Below, piece after piece: positions 42,079 to 54,973 of a stretch of 64,000 bases of DNA (position 1 is the stretch's first letter; each line of letters begins with the position of its first letter). The stretch lies in assembly GCA_016714975.1 (NCBI GenBank), contig JADKBR010000017.1, forward strand, positions 496,001 through 560,000. Direction: 5' to 3'. The DNA is from Candidatus Dechloromonas phosphorivorans (GTDB lineage: Bacteria; Pseudomonadota; Gammaproteobacteria; Burkholderiales; Rhodocyclaceae). Below the pieces are notes generated by a model that saw only the letters and a list, made by a program, of their open reading frames with translations, was not told where the DNA came from and searched no databases. Position numbers and translations under genes: made by a program.

Positions 42079-43473
42079 ATGAGGGGCGATTCCCTGACGG
42101 CAACGCTGGCCGGCATCGTCGGGCCGGCCAACGTACTCGTCGGGGCCGCCGATCTGGCGCCCTGCCTGACCGACTGGCGCGGCCGCTACCGGGGCGCCGC
42201 GCGTTGCCTCGTGCGCCCGGCGAGTACCGCCGAGGTGGCGGCGGTAGTCAGCGCCTGTGCTGCTGCCGGCGCGCCGATCGTGCCGCAGGGCGGCAATACC
42301 GGTCTGTGCGGCGCAGCGACGCCGGACGACACGGGCAGCGCCGTGGTGGTCAGTCTGGGCCGGCTGAACCGCATTGTTGCGGTCGACGCATCAAACGACA
42401 CGATTTCGGTCGAGGCGGGGTGCACGCTGGCCGCCGTCCAGGAAGCGGCGCGCGCCGCCGGCCGCCTGTTTCCGCTGGCGCTGGCGGCGCAAGGCAGTTG
42501 CCAGATCGGCGGCAATCTGTCGACCAACGCCGGCGGTGTCCAGGTGCTCCGTTACGGGAACACGCGCGAACTGACGCTCGGCCTGGAAGTCGTTCTCCCC
42601 GACGGCAATATCTGGGACGGGCGCCGCGGCCTGCGCAAGGACAGCACCGGCTACGACCTGAAGCAGCTTTTCATCGGCGCCGAAGGGACTCTCGGCATCA
42701 TCACCGGCGCCGTGTTGAAGCTCTTTCCGCTACCCGGGACGCAGATCACCTGCTGGCTCAATGCGGTTTCGCCGGCTGCCGCGGTCGACCTGCTGAATTC
42801 GGCGAAATCCGCTTTCGACGCCCAATTGACTGCCTTCGAGCTGGTTTCGGAAGCGTCGCTGGCGCTGGTGCTCAAGCACATCCCCGACACGTCGCGGCCG
42901 ACGGCGCCGGCTTCGTGGTACATCCTCGCCGAGTTCTCCGACGCCGCTCCGGCCGCCGTCGAGCAGTGGCTGGCCGGGCGGCTGGAAGCAGGCGCGGTTG
43001 CCGACGCGACGATCGCCCATTCCGGAAGCCAGGCGAAAAAGCTCTGGGCCCTGCGCGAAAACATCTCGGAAGCGCAGAAGATCGAGGGCATCAGCATCAA
43101 GCACGATATCGCGGTGCCGGTGTCGCGCATCCCCGAGTTCCTGGCACAGGCCGATGCCGCTCTGGAAAAGGCCTTTCCCGGCATCCGTGTCGTTGCCTTC
43201 GGCCATGTCGGCGACGGCAATCTGCACTACAACCTGTCCAAGCCCGATACCCAGGAAAACGCCGCCTTCATCGCCAGCCAGCCAGAGGTCAATCGCATCG
43301 TCCATGACGCGGTCCACGCGCTGAACGGTTCGATTTCCGCCGAGCACGGCATCGGCCAGTTGAAGCGCGAGGAATTGCTGCGCTACAAGAGTCCCGTCGA
43401 GATGGCGCTGATGCGCTCGATCAAGCAGGCGCTCGACCCGCGCGGGCTGATGAATCCGGGCAAGATCCTCTGA
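42079..43473 (+). CDS. FAD-linked D-2-hydroxyacid dehydrogenase (GlcD/D2HGDH family)
   Basis: 464 residues from ATG 42079. FAD-binding-4 domain: CLVRPASTAEVAAVVSAC, IVPQGGNTGLCGA, AQGSCQIGGNLSTNAGG, DLKQLFIGAEGTLGIIT. C-terminal FAD-oxidase domain with the metal/substrate site AFGHVGDGNLHYN and SAEHGIGQLKR, ending DPRGLMNPGKIL. Relatives oxidise D-lactate, glycolate or D-2-hydroxyglutarate; which substrate is used here cannot be told. No iron-sulfur partner gene adjoins. Confidence 0.88.
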   Translation: MRGDSLTATLAGIVGPANVLVGAADLAPCLTDWRGRYRGAARCLVRPASTAEVAAVVSACAAAGAPIVPQGGNTGLCGAATPDDTGSAVVVSLGRLNRIVAVDASNDTISVEAGCTLAAVQEAARAAGRLFPLALAAQGSCQIGGNLSTNAGGVQVLRYGNTRELTLGLEVVLPDGNIWDGRRGLRKDSTGYDLKQLFIGAEGTLGIITGAVLKLFPLPGTQITCWLNAVSPAAAVDLLNSAKSAFDAQLTAFELVSEASLALVLKHIPDTSRPTAPASWYILAEFSDAAPAAVEQWLAGRLEAGAVADATIAHSGSQAKKLWALRENISEAQKIEGISIKHDIAVPVSRIPEFLAQADAALEKAFPGIRVVAFGHVGDGNLHYNLSKPDTQENAAFIASQPEVNRIVHDAVHALNGSISAEHGIGQLKREELLRYKSPVEMALMRSIKQALDPRGLMNPGKIL

Positions 43474-43478
43474 CCGGA

Positions 43479-44360
43479 TCAGTGCAGCGACTGGCTCGCC
43501 AGAGGTTCGAACAGTTCGGCAACATCTGCGGGGCTGAAGCGGTAGTCGCGATTGCAGATGTCGTCGCGAATGAGGATCTCGCCGTGTTCGCGCAGGAGGG
43601 TCTCGGCATCCTCCCGGCCGAGCTGGCGGACCATGTCGCGCACCTTGCTCCAGTTTTCCGGGCAGTGATACGCCACCGGGGCCGGGTCGTAGACGCGAAT
43701 GCCGTGGGTCGCCATGTCTTCATGAAACAGGCGTTCGAGTAGCGCCTCGGTGTCGAGCTCGAGCAGCTCGCCGTTCCTGACGGTCGCAGCCAACTGCGCG
43801 ATGCGATCCCAGCCGTCGGCGTCCCGGGCATTGGCTTGCGGCATCTTCTGCAGGAACAAGCAGGCGGCCGCATCCGGCGCGGCGGTTACGAACAGGCGTG
43901 AGGACAGTTGTTCGGACTGTTCGAGATAGTGTTCGAAAATTGCGGCGATACTGTCGCCAACCAGTGGGACGAAACTCTGGTAGGGCTGGTGGGCATCGGG
44001 CAGGTCGAGGCTGAGCACCAGTTGGCCGCCCTGATCGGCGCCGAGCAAGTCCGGCACCGGGGCCGGCAGAACGACCGGGTTGCCGCGCGCCATGCCGCGC
44101 AGTTGAAGGTTCTCGTTGCAATCGACGATCAGCAACTGGATCGGGCCGTTGCCGCGCAGTTGCAGGGTCAGACGGCCCGGCTGCTTCAACTGGCCGGCAA
44201 TCAGCGTGGTGACAGCAGCTGTCTGCCCGAGCAATTGCGCAACGGGGGGCTGGTAGTCGCGAGCGTCCTGCATCTGCCGCCAGGCCTCGCCGAGATGAAC
44301 CACGGCGCCGCGAATGTCGAGGTGTTCGAACAGGAAGCGGCGGACGAAGCTGTCGCTCAT
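43479..44360 (-). CDS. hslO: Hsp33-family chaperone with degenerate redox switch
   Basis: 293 residues from ATG 44360, which overlaps the ArsC-like stop (ATGA). The Hsp33 fold is clear (VRRFLFEHLDIRGAVVHL, AWRQM, LLGQTAAVTTLIAGQLK, GRLTLQLRGNGPIQLLIVDC, EHYLEQSEQLSSRLFV). Canonical Hsp33 holds zinc with CxC and CxxC near the C-terminus. Here these positions read AYHCPENW (about 232) and RDDICNRDYRF (about 268), leaving only one cysteine of each pair. Redox-controlled zinc release as in E. coli Hsp33 should therefore be lost or altered. Confidence 0.9.
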   Translation of the reverse strand: MSDSFVRRFLFEHLDIRGAVVHLGEAWRQMQDARDYQPPVAQLLGQTAAVTTLIAGQLKQPGRLTLQLRGNGPIQLLIVDCNENLQLRGMARGNPVVLPAPVPDLLGADQGGQLVLSLDLPDAHQPYQSFVPLVGDSIAAIFEHYLEQSEQLSSRLFVTAAPDAAACLFLQKMPQANARDADGWDRIAQLAATVRNGELLELDTEALLERLFHEDMATHGIRVYDPAPVAYHCPENWSKVRDMVRQLGREDAETLLREHGEILIRDDICNRDYRFSPADVAELFEPLASQSLH

Positions 44361-44718
44361 TTCAGTTCCGCCGCCCAGCTTTCCGGCGAGAAGCCAACCA
44401 GCAGCTTGCTGCCTGTATCGAGTACCGGGCGCTTGATCAGGGCAGGGTACTGCGCCATCAACTTGAGGGCTTTTGCTCGTCGACCGCGGCACGCTCGTCG
44501 TCGGACAACTTCTTCCACATCAGTCCGCGCGTGTTGAGCAGCTTGTCCCAACCGGCGCGGGCGTTCCAGTCCGGCAGGTGGGCCGCGGCGATACCGGTCT
44601 TCTTGTAGTCGATGAATTCGTAGGCGAAACCGTTCTCGGTCAGCCAGGACATGGCTTTCTTCATGGTGTCGCAGTTCTTGATGCCAAAACACGAGAATGC
44701 GGGTTTTTCAGAGGTCAT
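44357..44718 (-). CDS. ArsC/Spx family (YffB-like) protein, frameshifted
   Basis: From ATG 44718: MTSEKPAFSCFGIKNCDTMKK, LTENGFAYEFIDYKKTG, WDKLLNTRGLMWKKLSDDER, then at about 44475 a missing base (CAAAAGCCC) shifts the frame. The family end YPALIKRPVLDTGSKLLVGF resumes in the next frame and stops at 44357, giving about 120 residues in total. YffB/Spx proteins have a thioredoxin fold and the active-site CxxxxC-like GIKNCDT; role is thought to be glutathione-linked reduction. It overlaps hslO by ATGA. Confidence 0.78.
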
Positions 44719-44872
44719 TTCAATGCCAATCCGGAATGTGGGGTTCACTTCGCCTGCAGCGGTGGAGACGAGGGAAACGTGTTTCGTCAAGGTTCCCCCG
44801 GCTTGACGTCTGCCAAAGAGCGGGTTTCATGCTACCAGAGTTTGCAGAGGGTCCGGACTGAGCCATGCCTCG

Positions 44873-45424
44873 TCAGAAGGGTGACAGGGTGGCCACGACT
44901 CTCCCTGTCTCGATCCTGACTGAGCGCAGCAGCCAACGTGCGGTGCTTTCCTGGGCGCTGCCGTTTTCCCGCAGCACGTAAACAGGCCTGTCGCGGAAGT
45001 AGGCAGCGATGAGTTGCGAGACCGCGCGCCTGACTTGCGGCTCGAATTCGCGGCGGAGGGCGACCGACTCGACCGCCTCGGCGACCGGGTTTTCGAGGAA
45101 GAACGCTTTGGCCTGGTCGTCGTAGCGGATGCCGGCATGGCCCTGAACCTGGACCGGGATCGGCGGGTTGCCAAGGAATGCTATGTCCATCCGGGCGGTG
45201 ATGCCGGCCCGGCCTTCGGGGATGCCGAGGCGAACTCTTGGCGGTTCACGCAGGGTGATCGTCAGAACTGATCCGACGCGTCGTTCCAGCGATCCATTCT
45301 TGTCGATCGCGGCCTGGACCTCGGCTTCGCTGAAGACGAGGTCCTTGTCGCCGAAACCGGCGCTGGCGTGGTGCGGGAAACAGGGCAGGATGGCTATCAG
45401 CAGGACGGCGAGCGCGGACTTCAT
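44873..45424 (-). CDS. DUF1439 family periplasmic protein (YceB-like)
   Basis: 183 residues from ATG 45424. Signal peptide MKSALAVLLIAILPCFPHHASA, then LVFSEAEVQAAIDKN, LEPP-like REPPRVRLGIPEGRAGITARMDIA and C-terminal FRDRPVYVLRENG, the DUF1439 tubular lipid-binding-like fold seen in YceB. Probably periplasmic; function unknown. Single gene. Confidence 0.8.
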   Translation of the reverse strand: MKSALAVLLIAILPCFPHHASAGFGDKDLVFSEAEVQAAIDKNGSLERRVGSVLTITLREPPRVRLGIPEGRAGITARMDIAFLGNPPIPVQVQGHAGIRYDDQAKAFFLENPVAEAVESVALRREFEPQVRRAVSQLIAAYFRDRPVYVLRENGSAQESTARWLLRSVRIETGRVVATLSPF

Positions 45425-45673
45425 GGTTGATCTCTGGGCTGGGCGGATGCGGAGGCGAATGGGTGGTCTGGTGATTTCTCCCCCATAGTTTAGCGGCAAC
45501 GCCGCCCTGCGTTCGCTGGGTGAGTAAGGGGTTGGCAGGTTGCAACCGGCATCACTTGGCAGTTTTCCGGGTCAGATGGCGTAAAATGGCGAGTTGCGTT
45601 TCAGCATCCGGGCTCGGCCCCTGGCAGAACTCGGCCTGCTGCGCGCTGCTCCGTATGTAGCCAGGGTTACTTC

Positions 45674-49304
<3,631 letters not shown>

Positions 49305-49321
<17 letters not shown>

Positions 49322-50324
49322 TCTGTCCACAACCTATCTTGGCCTGGCGCTGAAAAACCCGCTGGTGCCGTCGTCGACGCCACTCAGCCACAATATCGAC
49401 GCGGTGCTCCATCTGGAGGATGCCGGCGCGGCGGCCGTCGTCATGCATTCGCTGTTCGAGGAAGATGTGCGCAACGACGAGTTGATGATCGACCGCTTTC
49501 TCATACATCCGGACTCTTCCGGCGAGGCTTCCGGTCATCTGCCGTTCGCGAGCAACTACGAGAGCAAGCTCGATAGCTACCTGGAGCAGATCGAGTCTCT
49601 CAAGTCCCGCCTGGCCATACCTGTGGTGGCCAGCCTCAACGGCGCCTCGCTGAGCGGCTGGGTCGAATTGGGCAAGGAGATGCAGGATGCCGGCGCTGAC
49701 GCGCTGGAACTCAACGCCTGGTACATGCCCGGTGATCCGAAACTGTCGGGCGAGGCGCTGGAAGATCGTTACCTCGCGCTGCTGCGGGAGCTGAAGACCT
49801 TAGTCAGCATCCCGGTCACCATGAAACTTTCGCCGTTCTTCTCTTCGCTGCCGCATTTCGCCCGTCAGGCTGAAACGGCGGGTGCCGCCGGCGTGTCGCT
49901 GTTCAACCGCTTCTTCCAGCCGGATATCGATCTGGAGACCCTGCGCGTTGTCGACCGCGTCCAGCTCTCCACGTCGGCTGATGTCCTGCTCACCATGCGC
50001 TGGATTGCCATCCTGAAGGGCCGCACGGGACTGACACTGGCGGCGACCGGTGGCGTGCACAACGCCAACGATGCGCTGAAGATGCTGCTGGCCGGCGCTG
50101 ATGTCGTGCATATGGCGAGTGCGCTGCTCAGGCGCGGTCCGCAGGTACTGACGGAAGTTCTGGAAGACATGACGTGCTGGATGGAGGCGCGCGAATATGA
50201 TTCGGTCAGCCAGCTCAAGGGCTCGATGAGCCAGCAGAACCTGCCCGACCCGAGTGCCTTTGCCCGGGCGTCCTACCTGCACGCGCTGGATTCCTTCACG
50301 CCGCCACCGGGCGTGCGCTACTGA
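49305..50324 (+). CDS. Dihydroorotate dehydrogenase-like flavoprotein
   Basis: 339 residues; starts at 49305 or 49314 inside the nifJ end. TIM-barrel of the DHODH superfamily: TTYLGLALKNPLVPSSTPLS, VVASLNGASLSGWVELGKEMQDAGADALELN, ATGGVHNANDALKMLLAGADVVHMASAL (FMN phosphate). It lacks the pyrimidine-pathway context and instead is coupled to nifJ, a recurrent pairing in which its substrate is unknown; a role in electron transfer with PFOR is plausible but inferred. Confidence 0.88.
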
Positions 50325-50379
50325 ATCGGCAAGATCGCGCGTCGCCGTCTGGCGACCGGGCGCGGATAGGGCCCCTGAT

Positions 50380-51585
50380 TCAGCGCAACATTGCTACGTA
50401 GATGCCGGTCAGGATGGCCGTTGTGATGACGCCGCTGATGTTCGCGCCCAGTGCATGCGGCAGGATCATTACGCCCGGATTGGCCTGAGTCGCGATCTTC
50501 TGGACGACCTTGGCGGTGGTGGGAACACAACTGACGCCGGCGATGCCGATGATCGGGTTGTACTTGCCCTTGTACCAGAAATACAGGGCATAGCCACCGA
50601 TGATCCCGCCGATTCCCGAGAGCAGCAGTGCCAGCATGCCGAGCAGCAGAAGCTTGAGGACGACCGGATTGAGGATGGTGCTGGCTTCGCAGAGGATTCC
50701 CAGGGTAAGGCCGAGAAAGAACGTGGCGCCGTAGAGGAAGGTTTCGCCGATCAGGTTTGAGAAATTGACCAGGCCGCCTTCGCGCACGGCCACGCCGACG
50801 AAGAGCGAGAGAAACAGCGGTGCCGCAACCGGGAAGAGCAGGCACATGAGGGTGCAGATGACGACGGCGAATACCAGTTTCTGACCCGAGGTGATCTTCC
50901 TGACTTCCTCCACCGGCATCGGTATGGCGCGCAGCCGCTCCGGGATCAGCAACTTGATGAGATACGGATAGCCACCGTAGGTCAAGCCGAGATAGAGGTA
51001 ACCGACGACGGTGATCGGGACGAACAGGTCCTTGGCCAGGATCAGTGAGGCGAACAGGACCATCGGGCCGTCGGCGCCGCCGATCAGCGCCACCGACGCG
51101 GCCTCGCGTTCGCTCATGCCCAGCGCAACAGCGATCGGAAAGACGGCAACCGTGCCGAGTTCGGCAAACAGCGCCAGGATCATGCTCTGGAAGGGGCGCG
51201 CCATGACGAAGCCGACATCGAGCAGGACGCCGATGCCCATGAATACCAGGCAGGCGATCAGCCCGTTGCTGAACATCAGGGTGTAGATCGGCTGCAGCCA
51301 GTCGATCTGCAGCATATTGACCACATCGTTGGTTTCGCTGACCAGGGGGTCGACAAACAGGGTTCCCATCCTGCCGTTCTCGAAGAACATCACTCCGGCA
51401 TTGACCGAGGCCATTCCAAGCCCCATCGGGATCATCAGCAAGGGCTCGAGGACCTCCTTCTTGCCGAGATAGATCAGGAGGAAACCGAGCAGCATCAGCG
51501 CGATGCGACCGATGGCGATCTTCGGATCGGACGCCAGCAGCGTCGCGATCCCCTGAAACAGGTCAAGCAGATGGATGTCTTGCAT
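50380..51585 (-). CDS. mmdB: Na+-translocating decarboxylase beta subunit (MmdB/OadB)
   Basis: 401 residues with about 11 transmembrane helices. Family signatures: GKKEVLEPLLMIPMGLGM, IDWLQPIYTLMFSNGLIACLVFMGIGVLLDVGF, SVALIGGADGPMVLF (the Na+-site Asp in GGADGP), and NPGVMILPHALGANISGVITTAI. It couples decarboxylation of the carboxybiotin carrier to Na+ export. Last gene of the leftward operon mmdA-D-C-B (14-bp gap from mmdC). Confidence 0.93.
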   Translation of the reverse strand: MQDIHLLDLFQGIATLLASDPKIAIGRIALMLLGFLLIYLGKKEVLEPLLMIPMGLGMASVNAGVMFFENGRMGTLFVDPLVSETNDVVNMLQIDWLQPIYTLMFSNGLIACLVFMGIGVLLDVGFVMARPFQSMILALFAELGTVAVFPIAVALGMSEREAASVALIGGADGPMVLFASLILAKDLFVPITVVGYLYLGLTYGGYPYLIKLLIPERLRAIPMPVEEVRKITSGQKLVFAVVICTLMCLLFPVAAPLFLSLFVGVAVREGGLVNFSNLIGETFLYGATFFLGLTLGILCEASTILNPVVLKLLLLGMLALLLSGIGGIIGGYALYFWYKGKYNPIIGIAGVSCVPTTAKVVQKIATQANPGVMILPHALGANISGVITTAILTGIYVAMLR

Positions 51586-51599
51586 CGTCGTGACCCCGA

Positions 51600-52001
51600 T
51601 CAGGAAATGGTCAGCAGGACCTGTCCCGGTTCAACTGGATCGCCGGCCTTGACCGCGATGTTCGTAACCTTCCCTGAAATCCTGGCGATCATCGGCGTCT
51701 TCATCTTCATGGCTTCAACGATGGCAACCGTGTCGCCGGCACTGACCGTCTGGCCCAGCGCGACGGAGACGGCGTCCACCACGCCGCCCAAGGTGCTTGT
51801 AACATCGCCCGCCGCACGGGGCCCGCCAGCGTCTCTGCTGGTGGTCGCTGGCGCAGCCGCTGTCACCGCAACAGCAGGTCGCGGGGTCGGTATGCTCATA
51901 CTGCCGGGTTCCGGGTACAGCAGACTTCCACCCTCGCTGAGATCCTCGACCGTAACGCTGTATTCCCTGCCGTCGACAGTGATCTTGAACTTCTTTTCCA
52001 T
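51600..52001 (-). CDS. mmdC: Biotin carboxyl carrier subunit (MmdC)
   Basis: 133 residues. An N-terminal FKITVDGREYSVTVED segment, an Ala/Pro-rich flexible linker (about 37-65), and a biotinyl domain with the lysine target in VEAMKMKTPM. It carries CO2 from the carboxyltransferase (MmdA) to the membrane beta subunit. Confidence 0.93.
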   Translation of the reverse strand: MEKKFKITVDGREYSVTVEDLSEGGSLLYPEPGSMSIPTPRPAVAVTAAAPATTSRDAGGPRAAGDVTSTLGGVVDAVSVALGQTVSAGDTVAIVEAMKMKTPMIARISGKVTNIAVKAGDPVEPGQVLLTIS

Positions 52002-52037
52002 GCTGCGGACCTCCGGGAAATGGTTGGGTGAGCGAGA

Positions 52038-52367
52038 CTAACGCTTGGGATGATGGGGTAGGGTATGCGAGGCATGATGCGCCTGGCGTCCGCCCGCAGC
52101 CCACCCTGGCTGGTGGGGAGTCGCCTCGATGCGGACGATGCGATGGGTATTGGCCATGGCATAGACCGCAGCTGCGATGGCCACGATATGGTCAGCCTCG
52201 ACGGCGAATGGCACCGGCGGAACGGCTGCCGGTTGCGCCGGCGCGGCGGGCTTGCGCTCCAGCATGTTGAGGGTGACCACGATAGCCTTGATGATGACGG
52301 CGACCGCCAACGAAACAATGATCGTCAGGCCGTAGATCCACAGCGTCCTGATGATGACCTCGCTCAT
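52038..52367 (-). CDS. mmdD: OadG/MmdD-like small membrane subunit
   Basis: 109 residues. One N-terminal transmembrane helix (about 6-33, LWIYGLTIIVSLAVAVIIKAIV) is followed by a Pro/Ala linker and a soluble tail VEADHIVAIAAAVYAMANTHRIVRIE, the typical OadG-class pattern that stabilises the alpha-beta complex. The His-rich C-terminus (HHASHTLPHHPKR) could bind metal, as the zinc-binding tail of oxaloacetate-decarboxylase gamma does. Between mmdA and mmdC. Confidence 0.85.
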   Translation of the reverse strand: MSEVIIRTLWIYGLTIIVSLAVAVIIKAIVVTLNMLERKPAAPAQPAAVPPVPFAVEADHIVAIAAAVYAMANTHRIVRIEATPHQPGWAAGGRQAHHASHTLPHHPKR

Positions 52368-52401
52368 GGCTGGACTTCCGGAAAATGGGAAGACCGTCGT
52401 C

Positions 52402-53955
52402 TCACAGTGGGATATTCCCGTGCTTCTTGGCAGGTCGCAGTTCGCGCTTGCCGAGCAATTTGCGCAGGGTGAGGGCGAGCATCGGACGGGTTTCCGACGG
52501 CTCGATCACATCGGTGACGTAGCCGCGGGCCGCCGACAGATAGGGCGAGGCGAACTCGGCCCGGTAGTCTGCCGCGAGCTCGGCGGCTTTGGCGCGCCGG
52601 TCTTCCGCCTCGTCCAGTTCCTTGCGATACAGCAGGTTGACCGCAGCTTCCGCGCCCATCACCGCCATTTCCGCCGTCGGCCAGGCATAGACGACGTCGG
52701 CGCCCATTTCCTGCGAGCACATCGCCAGATACGAGCCGCCATAGGCTTTGCGCAGAACCACCGTCAGCTTGGGCGTCGTGCACGAGGCGTAGGCATAGAG
52801 CATCTTGGCGCCGTGGCGGATGATGCCGCCACGCTCCTGTTCGACGCCGGGCAGAAAGCCCGGGACGTCCACAAATGTGACGACCGGAATGTTGAACATG
52901 TTGCAGAAACGTATGAAGCGCGCGGCCTTGTCGGACGCGTTGATATCGAGCGCGCCCGCCATTTCCATCGGATTGTTGGCGACCACGCCGACCACGACGC
53001 CTTCGATGCGGGCAAAGCCGACGATGATGTTGCGTGCCCAGCCGGCATGCACCTCCAGCAACTGGCCGCCGTCGACGATGCGACGGACGATGGCGTGCAT
53101 GTCCATCGGCTCCGAGGAGGTTTCCGGGATCAGGGCGTGCAGCCCAGTGTCGGGCGTGAATTCGATATCGGTGCCCAGAATATGCGGCGGATCCTCAGTG
53201 TTGTTGGCCGGCAGATAAGACAGCAGCGCCCTGACCAGCGCGACTGCCTGCCGGTCATCTTCAACCACGAAGTGCACGTTGCCGCTGACCGTCGAGTGCA
53301 CCTCGGCGCTGCCCACCTCGTCCATGCTGGTCGCCCGCCCGGTAACCGCCTTGATGACTTCGGGGCCGGTGATGAACATGTAGCCGTTGTGCCGGGTCAT
53401 GATGATGAAATCCATCAGCGCCGGTGAGTACGCCGCACCGCCGGCACATGGGCCAACGACCACGGCGATCTGCGGCACGACACCGGAGGCCAGTACGTTG
53501 TGGTAGAAGACCTCGCCGTACCCTGAGAGGGCATCGACGCCCTCTTGAATGCGGGCGCCGCCCGAATCCTTGAAGGCCACCAACGGGATACCGTTCTTCA
53601 GCGCGACGCGCATCACATCGACGATCTTGCGCGCGTGCATCTTGCCGAGGGTGCCGGCGGCGACAGTGAAATCCTGACTGAAAGCAGCCACTTGCGCGCC
53701 GGCGACATAGCCGGTCCCCGAGATTACCCCGTCCGCCGGCAGATCCTTGGCACCCATGCCGAAGTGGACTCCACCGTGACGGATATAGGCGCCACTTTCC
53801 TGAAAGGTGTCGGCATCGAACAGTAGTGCGAGGCGCTCGCGTGCGCCAAGGAGGCCCTTTTGGTGGCGCGCTTCCAGTTTGTCGGCACCGCCACCGGCCC
53901 GCACCTGCTTGCGCCGCTCGCGAAGGGTCTCGAGAATTTTCGGGGAAATTGCCAT
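52402..53955 (-). CDS. mmdA: Methylmalonyl-CoA decarboxylase alpha (carboxyltransferase) subunit
   Basis: 517 residues, homologous to the propionyl-CoA carboxylase beta subunit. Two crotonase-like halves with the carboxyltransferase signatures FKDSGGARIQEGVDALSGYG, PCAGGAAYSPALMDF and FVDVPGFLPGVEQERGGIIRHGAK, AYGGSYLAM, ending KRELRPAKKHGNIPL. With an adjoining biotin carrier and Na+-pump subunits, and no biotin carboxylase, the operon encodes a decarboxylase rather than a carboxylase. It converts methylmalonyl-CoA to propionyl-CoA while exporting Na+, the energy-conserving step of succinate-to-propionate fermentation. First gene of the operon. Confidence 0.93.
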   Translation of the reverse strand: MAISPKILETLRERRKQVRAGGGADKLEARHQKGLLGARERLALLFDADTFQESGAYIRHGGVHFGMGAKDLPADGVISGTGYVAGAQVAAFSQDFTVAAGTLGKMHARKIVDVMRVALKNGIPLVAFKDSGGARIQEGVDALSGYGEVFYHNVLASGVVPQIAVVVGPCAGGAAYSPALMDFIIMTRHNGYMFITGPEVIKAVTGRATSMDEVGSAEVHSTVSGNVHFVVEDDRQAVALVRALLSYLPANNTEDPPHILGTDIEFTPDTGLHALIPETSSEPMDMHAIVRRIVDGGQLLEVHAGWARNIIVGFARIEGVVVGVVANNPMEMAGALDINASDKAARFIRFCNMFNIPVVTFVDVPGFLPGVEQERGGIIRHGAKMLYAYASCTTPKLTVVLRKAYGGSYLAMCSQEMGADVVYAWPTAEMAVMGAEAAVNLLYRKELDEAEDRRAKAAELAADYRAEFASPYLSAARGYVTDVIEPSETRPMLALTLRKLLGKRELRPAKKHGNIPL

Positions 53956-54430
53956 CGACTTGCCTTTGAGAACGAGAGCGGCGTAAACCGGAGCGCCGGA
54001 GATTGTCGGTCAGGCGCGCCACGGGCGAACTGAATCGGGCGCGCCTTTGAGTCCCGTGTTCATGTCGATCCTCGTTCACAATGCGCCCCGGAGGCCGAGA
54101 CACAGCCAGACCTTTTACAGACACCGATCTTAGCAAGGACGTCGAAATCTCCTATTGTGGAAATCCTCAATGCAGGAAAGGCTGCCATCGGTTGCTGCCT
54201 TGGCCATTCTTCGGAAGGGCAGCGATACGCCAGGTTCCAGCGGATTCGTTACTGCTGGGCTCATTCGCCATGAAACCCGTCGATTCGTATACCATCGAAC
54301 CTCCCTTGCCAGACGGATCGATCCGCTGTCTATTGGGCAAGAAATGTCAACTTGTCCGGCAATCGCCGGCAAACTCAAGAGCCGGCAAGCAGATCGTTTG
54401 GACGAAATTTTTGATCGTGAAGAAGCGCGT
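53956..54430. other. 475-bp region between mmdA and tadA
   Basis: Divergent intergenic space holding the mmdA promoter side and the upstream of tadA. An open frame continues upstream of tadA to a TTG at 54155 (with ADRLDEIFDREEARMSSN before the first ATG), and an overlapping frame has MKPVDSYTIEPPLPDGSIRC from 54270. Neither is recognised; an indel-split small gene is possible. Confidence 0.4.
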
Positions 54431-54490
54431 ATGTCGAGCAACAGGGCATTGAATCAAGAAGATGGAAGTCTCATCAATGATCACTTGGGA

Positions 54491-54973
54491 ATGATCGAGG
54501 AAACCGTTTCCGGGCTCGGGGACGAGTTCTTCATGCGCGAAGCTCTATCACTGGCCCGCGCTGCCGAATGCCTCGGGGAGGTGCCCGTTGGCGCCGTCGT
54601 TGTCAGGTTCGGAGAGATTGTCGGTCGCGGCTTCAATTCTCCGATCGGCGAGAGCGATCCGACCGCGCATGCAGAAATCGCGGCCCTGCGTGATGCCGCG
54701 CGCACGCTCGGCAACTATCGCCTGCCGGGCTGCGAGTTATTCACCACGCTCGAACCGTGTGCGATGTGTGCAGGGGCCATTCTCCATTCGCGGATCGCCC
54801 GCGTCGTCTATGGTGCGCGCGACCCCAAGACGGGCGTTCACGGGAGCGTCGTTGATCTCTTTGGTGTCGAGCGACTCAACCACCATACGACGGTTCTCGG
54901 GGGTGTCCTGGCCGACGAATGTAGCGCAGTCCTCTCTGGCTTTTTTGCCGAACGGCGCCGGCAGCAGCCATGA
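54491..54973 (+). CDS. tadA: tRNA-specific adenosine deaminase
   Basis: About 160 residues from ATG 54491; the frame is open to 54431 and 54155, but the family begins about ten residues before MREALSLARAAE. Zinc deaminase motifs: DPTAHAEIAAL (HAE, catalytic Glu) and TTLEPCAMCAGAI (PCxxC), plus GNYRLPGCELF and the tail ADECSAVLSGFF. It converts the wobble adenosine of tRNA-Arg(ACG) to inosine. Stop overlaps the L,D-transpeptidase ATG (ATGA). Confidence 0.92.
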   Translation: MIEETVSGLGDEFFMREALSLARAAECLGEVPVGAVVVRFGEIVGRGFNSPIGESDPTAHAEIAALRDAARTLGNYRLPGCELFTTLEPCAMCAGAILHSRIARVVYGARDPKTGVHGSVVDLFGVERLNHHTTVLGGVLADECSAVLSGFFAERRRQQP

